NCBI GenBank assembly: GCA_003162255.1
Contig: PMMJ01000320.1
Location: 1-17,208, forward strand
Direction of reading: 5' to 3'
DNA length: 17,208 bases
From: Acidobacteriaceae bacterium
GTDB lineage: Bacteria; Acidobacteriota; Terriglobia; Terriglobales; Acidobacteriaceae
The translations under genes were made by a program, and so were the position numbers. The stretch's first letter is position 1. Every line of letters starts with the position of its first letter. The notes under the pieces are model-generated. The model saw nothing but the letters and a program-made list of their open reading frames with translations. It made no database searches and was not told the origin of the DNA. Below are positions 16,148-17,208 of the stretch, piece by piece.

Positions 16148-16300
16148 GGGAGTCCCTTCCCACCCGATCCGCTCGCGTTCGTCCTGATCGGCTACCTAAC
16201 CTGGGCGATCGTCGGCCTCTGGTGGATCGTCGACGCGTTCCTGATCCCCGGCCTGATCCGCGACTGCAACCTCCGGCTGGCGGTGGCGTACGGGCAATGA
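16148..16300 (+). pseudogene. C-terminal remnant of a TM2-domain gene
   Basis: A plus-strand frame ending at the TGA at 16298-16300 encodes AFVLIGYLTWAIVG followed by LWWIVDAFLIPGLIRDCN (from 16175). The second part matches the end of the TM2 domain, whose hallmark is a second helix of the form WWxIDxFLxPGxxRxxN. The first half of the domain (the GxxGxHRFYxG region) cannot be found upstream in any frame, and there is no credible start codon or ribosome-binding site. So this is probably the tail of a broken gene. A diverged short gene is possible. The tail LRLAVAYGQ after the domain looks like coding sequence. Confidence 0.5.
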
Positions 16301-16333
16301 GGCGACTGTCGTTTGCGCCTCGGGCGATGTACC

Positions 16334-16377
16334 GTGGCAGGACGCGGTGCAGTTCGCGTGTCTGCGCGACCTGCCAC
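16334..16377. repeat. Inverted repeat, copy 2 (ggcaggwcgcg)
   Basis: gtggcaggacgcg (16334-16346) and cgcgacctgccac (16365-16377) are complementary except at one position. The arm is the same sequence as in the copy at 16046-16073, but with an 18-base loop. Confidence 0.65.
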
Positions 16378-16530
16378 CCCGCCCCGCCCAGCGCAGGCCC
16401 GCCGGGCCGGCACCGGTTGCCCGGGAGCGTGGCGCGGGCGACGGGACATGGGAGCGGCGCATCGTTGCCACGAGGGCTAATCAAGGGGGAGCGTACCTTG
16501 ACCCTTTTGGCTTTCTTACATGGCTGGGCG

Positions 16531-17070
16531 TCAGATGGCTCGTGCTTCAATGGCGTTTTGAATGATCTGGCACACTTGACGGGCGTCGTCTTCCTCGATC
16601 TTCTTACCCTCGATGACCGATCTCTTTACCTGGATTCCTGACACGACCCCGCTGTTTTCGACAAAGCCCAAGGTTAGCTTCTTGTTCAGCGCGTAATAGA
16701 GGATCGCCAATCCGGTGCCTGCCAGCACGACAAGAAACCCGACTGTGCCAGAAACGTGCGAACTGATCGATATCCCAAGAAATAGACCTATGGCGGCGAT
16801 ACCGATTGCCTCGCCAATCGGGTTCTTGAAGCCGTAGTAGGTAGAGCACACCCCTTGCATCGGAATGAGTCTCCGCGAATACCCCGCAAGCGAAGCAGCC
16901 GTAAATTCAACACGGTTGCTGCCTACCTTGATGGTCGTGGTCGGGGCGATACTCAGAAGATTCAGTAAGAAGCCAATAATGCCTTCCTGGCGACACTCAA
17001 TCGTCACGAAATTGCCTTCCCGATCCTGCTCGGTCGCATTCGCCCGCCAAGACTTCACAACCAGTGGCAT
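16531..17070 (-). CDS. Two-helix membrane protein of unknown function
   Basis: 179 residues; I do not recognise a named family. The N-terminal part (1-80) is soluble, with a conserved-looking stretch VGSNRVEFTAASLAGYSRR. Two membrane helices follow at about 87-104 and 109-127, close together as a hairpin, so both ends are on the same side. The C-terminal part (128-179) is charged and ends in a helix, DDARQVCQIIQNAIEARA. The ATG at 17070 has AAAGGA at good distance (17076-17081). GC is about 50% at 16,741-16,800, well below the neighbours at about 63-67%, and codon choice differs, so it may be acquired DNA. It is monocistronic in this window, with a hairpin and a perfect -10 hexamer upstream. 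Confidence 0.75.
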   Translation of the reverse strand: MPLVVKSWRANATEQDREGNFVTIECRQEGIIGFLLNLLSIAPTTTIKVGSNRVEFTAASLAGYSRRLIPMQGVCSTYYGFKNPIGEAIGIAAIGLFLGISISSHVSGTVGFLVVLAGTGLAILYYALNKKLTLGFVENSGVVSGIQVKRSVIEGKKIEEDDARQVCQIIQNAIEARAI

Positions 17071-17089
17071 AGCCAGTCCTTTCGCGGTG

Positions 17090-17110
17090 GCGGCCTACGC
17101 ATTAGGCCGC
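17090..17110 (-). promoter_or_regulatory. Hairpin in the 5' leader of the last gene
   Basis: gcggccta (17090-17097) and taggccgc (17103-17110) form a perfect 8-bp stem with a 5-base loop. In the direction of the gene it ends eight bases before the AAAGGA ribosome-binding site, so it could affect translation or mRNA stability. It is not followed by a U-tract. It may instead be a dispersed palindrome. Confidence 0.5.
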
Positions 17111-17188
17111 AAGAAGACTAGGTTCGCATCGACACACAATATGCACCAACGCACTTTGACTACAGCCCCACAGCACCACCATCACCGT

Positions 17189-17194
17189 ATTATA
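17189..17194 (-). promoter_or_regulatory. Candidate -10 box TATAAT
   Basis: A perfect TATAAT on the minus strand, about 120 bases upstream of the last gene's ATG. A matching -35 at normal spacing would lie just beyond the window edge, so it cannot be checked here. If used, the leader would be about 110 nt long and include the hairpin at 17090-17110. Confidence 0.35.
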
Positions 17195-17208
17195 CGCATC
17201 CTGTTTAT

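Larger units (their letters stand above)
15990..16530. other. 541-bp region without an intact gene
   Basis: It separates the start of the FG-GAP gene from the stop of the last gene. It holds two copies of an inverted repeat (16046-16073 and 16334-16377) and the end of a TM2-like reading frame (16148-16300). The open minus-strand frame that runs through it in phase with the FG-GAP gene encodes an Arg/Pro-rich sequence with no protein character. No promoter is convincing. Confidence 0.6.

Noticed and set aside
13533..16187. Plus-strand open frames of 481 and 388 codons
   Set aside because: They mirror the DxNxDG repeats of the FG-GAP gene on the other strand, giving repetitive Arg/Val/His sequence.
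15990..16550. Extension of the FG-GAP protein by 187 residues to an ATG at 16550
   Set aside because: The extra part is Arg/Pro/Gly-rich and unlike a protein, contains the inverted repeats, overlaps the neighbouring gene, and would bury the signal peptide at 15989.
17090..17110. Possible integron attC or cassette end at the hairpin upstream of the last gene
   Set aside because: The stem lacks the GTTRRRY/RYYYAAC core pair, and no attC-like element follows the gene's stop, so a gene-cassette model is not supported.

Overview
The window reads as two joined parts of different character. Positions 1 to about 11,000 look like DNA from an Acidobacteriota (Koribacter/Terriglobia-like) genome. Protein style, the DUF1501/DUF1800 pair, a solitary nuoB, a PilZ protein, and a TolC-HlyD-DHA2 efflux operon support this. 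So do intergenic heptad repeats and a GTCATCCTGAGCG-type repeat. Positions from about 11,300 to the end look like Planctomycetota DNA. The strongest marker is a protein ending in a CxxCGYDLTGNxSGxCPECG zinc ribbon, which I associate with planctomycete genomes; next to it is a large FG-GAP/VCBS-repeat secreted protein. GC content changes inside the emrA gene: hand counts give 50% at 10,561-10,620 and 77% at 11,161-11,220. The switch starts near 11,040. I cannot tell from sequence alone whether this is horizontal transfer or a metagenomic assembly chimera. These taxonomic statements are inference without database searches.

Layout, left part. A class I SAM methyltransferase (42-794, +) is followed by a small exported protein of unknown function (891-1562, +). 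A DUF4097 beta-strand protein (1608-2510, -) converges on it and is divergent from nuoB (2693-3253, +). A small Rieske ferredoxin-like protein follows (3393-3695, +). A REP-doublet-like region (3704-3865) separates it from a convergent pair on the minus strand: DUF1800 (5225-7318) upstream and DUF1501 (3863-5146) downstream, usually an exported functional pair. A PilZ-domain protein (7441-8118, -) is divergent from the efflux operon across a 379-bp intergenic region that holds a degenerate tRNA-like stretch.

Efflux operon (8498-12868, +). An outer membrane channel (TolC family), a periplasmic adaptor (HlyD/EmrA) and a 14-helix DHA2 permease (EmrB) are spaced by 3 and 12 bases. Together they would form a tripartite drug or metabolite exporter spanning both membranes.

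Right part. A two-gene minus-strand unit encodes a secreted, probably lipidated FG-GAP repeat protein (13554-15989) and, 39 bases downstream, a two-helix membrane protein with a C-terminal zinc ribbon (12975-13514). A 541-bp gap (15990-16530) contains two copies of an inverted repeat and the C-terminal remnant of a TM2-domain gene. The last gene (16531-17070, -) is an unrecognised two-helix membrane protein in a lower-GC pocket. It has a perfect TATAAT hexamer and a strong hairpin upstream.

No rRNA, CRISPR array, transposase or phage gene is visible. I do not see a clear new defence or metabolic system. The most notable items are the intragenic composition break, the 7-bp-period repeats at gene edges in the left half only, and the palindromic repeat families, one of which sits inside a coding region.
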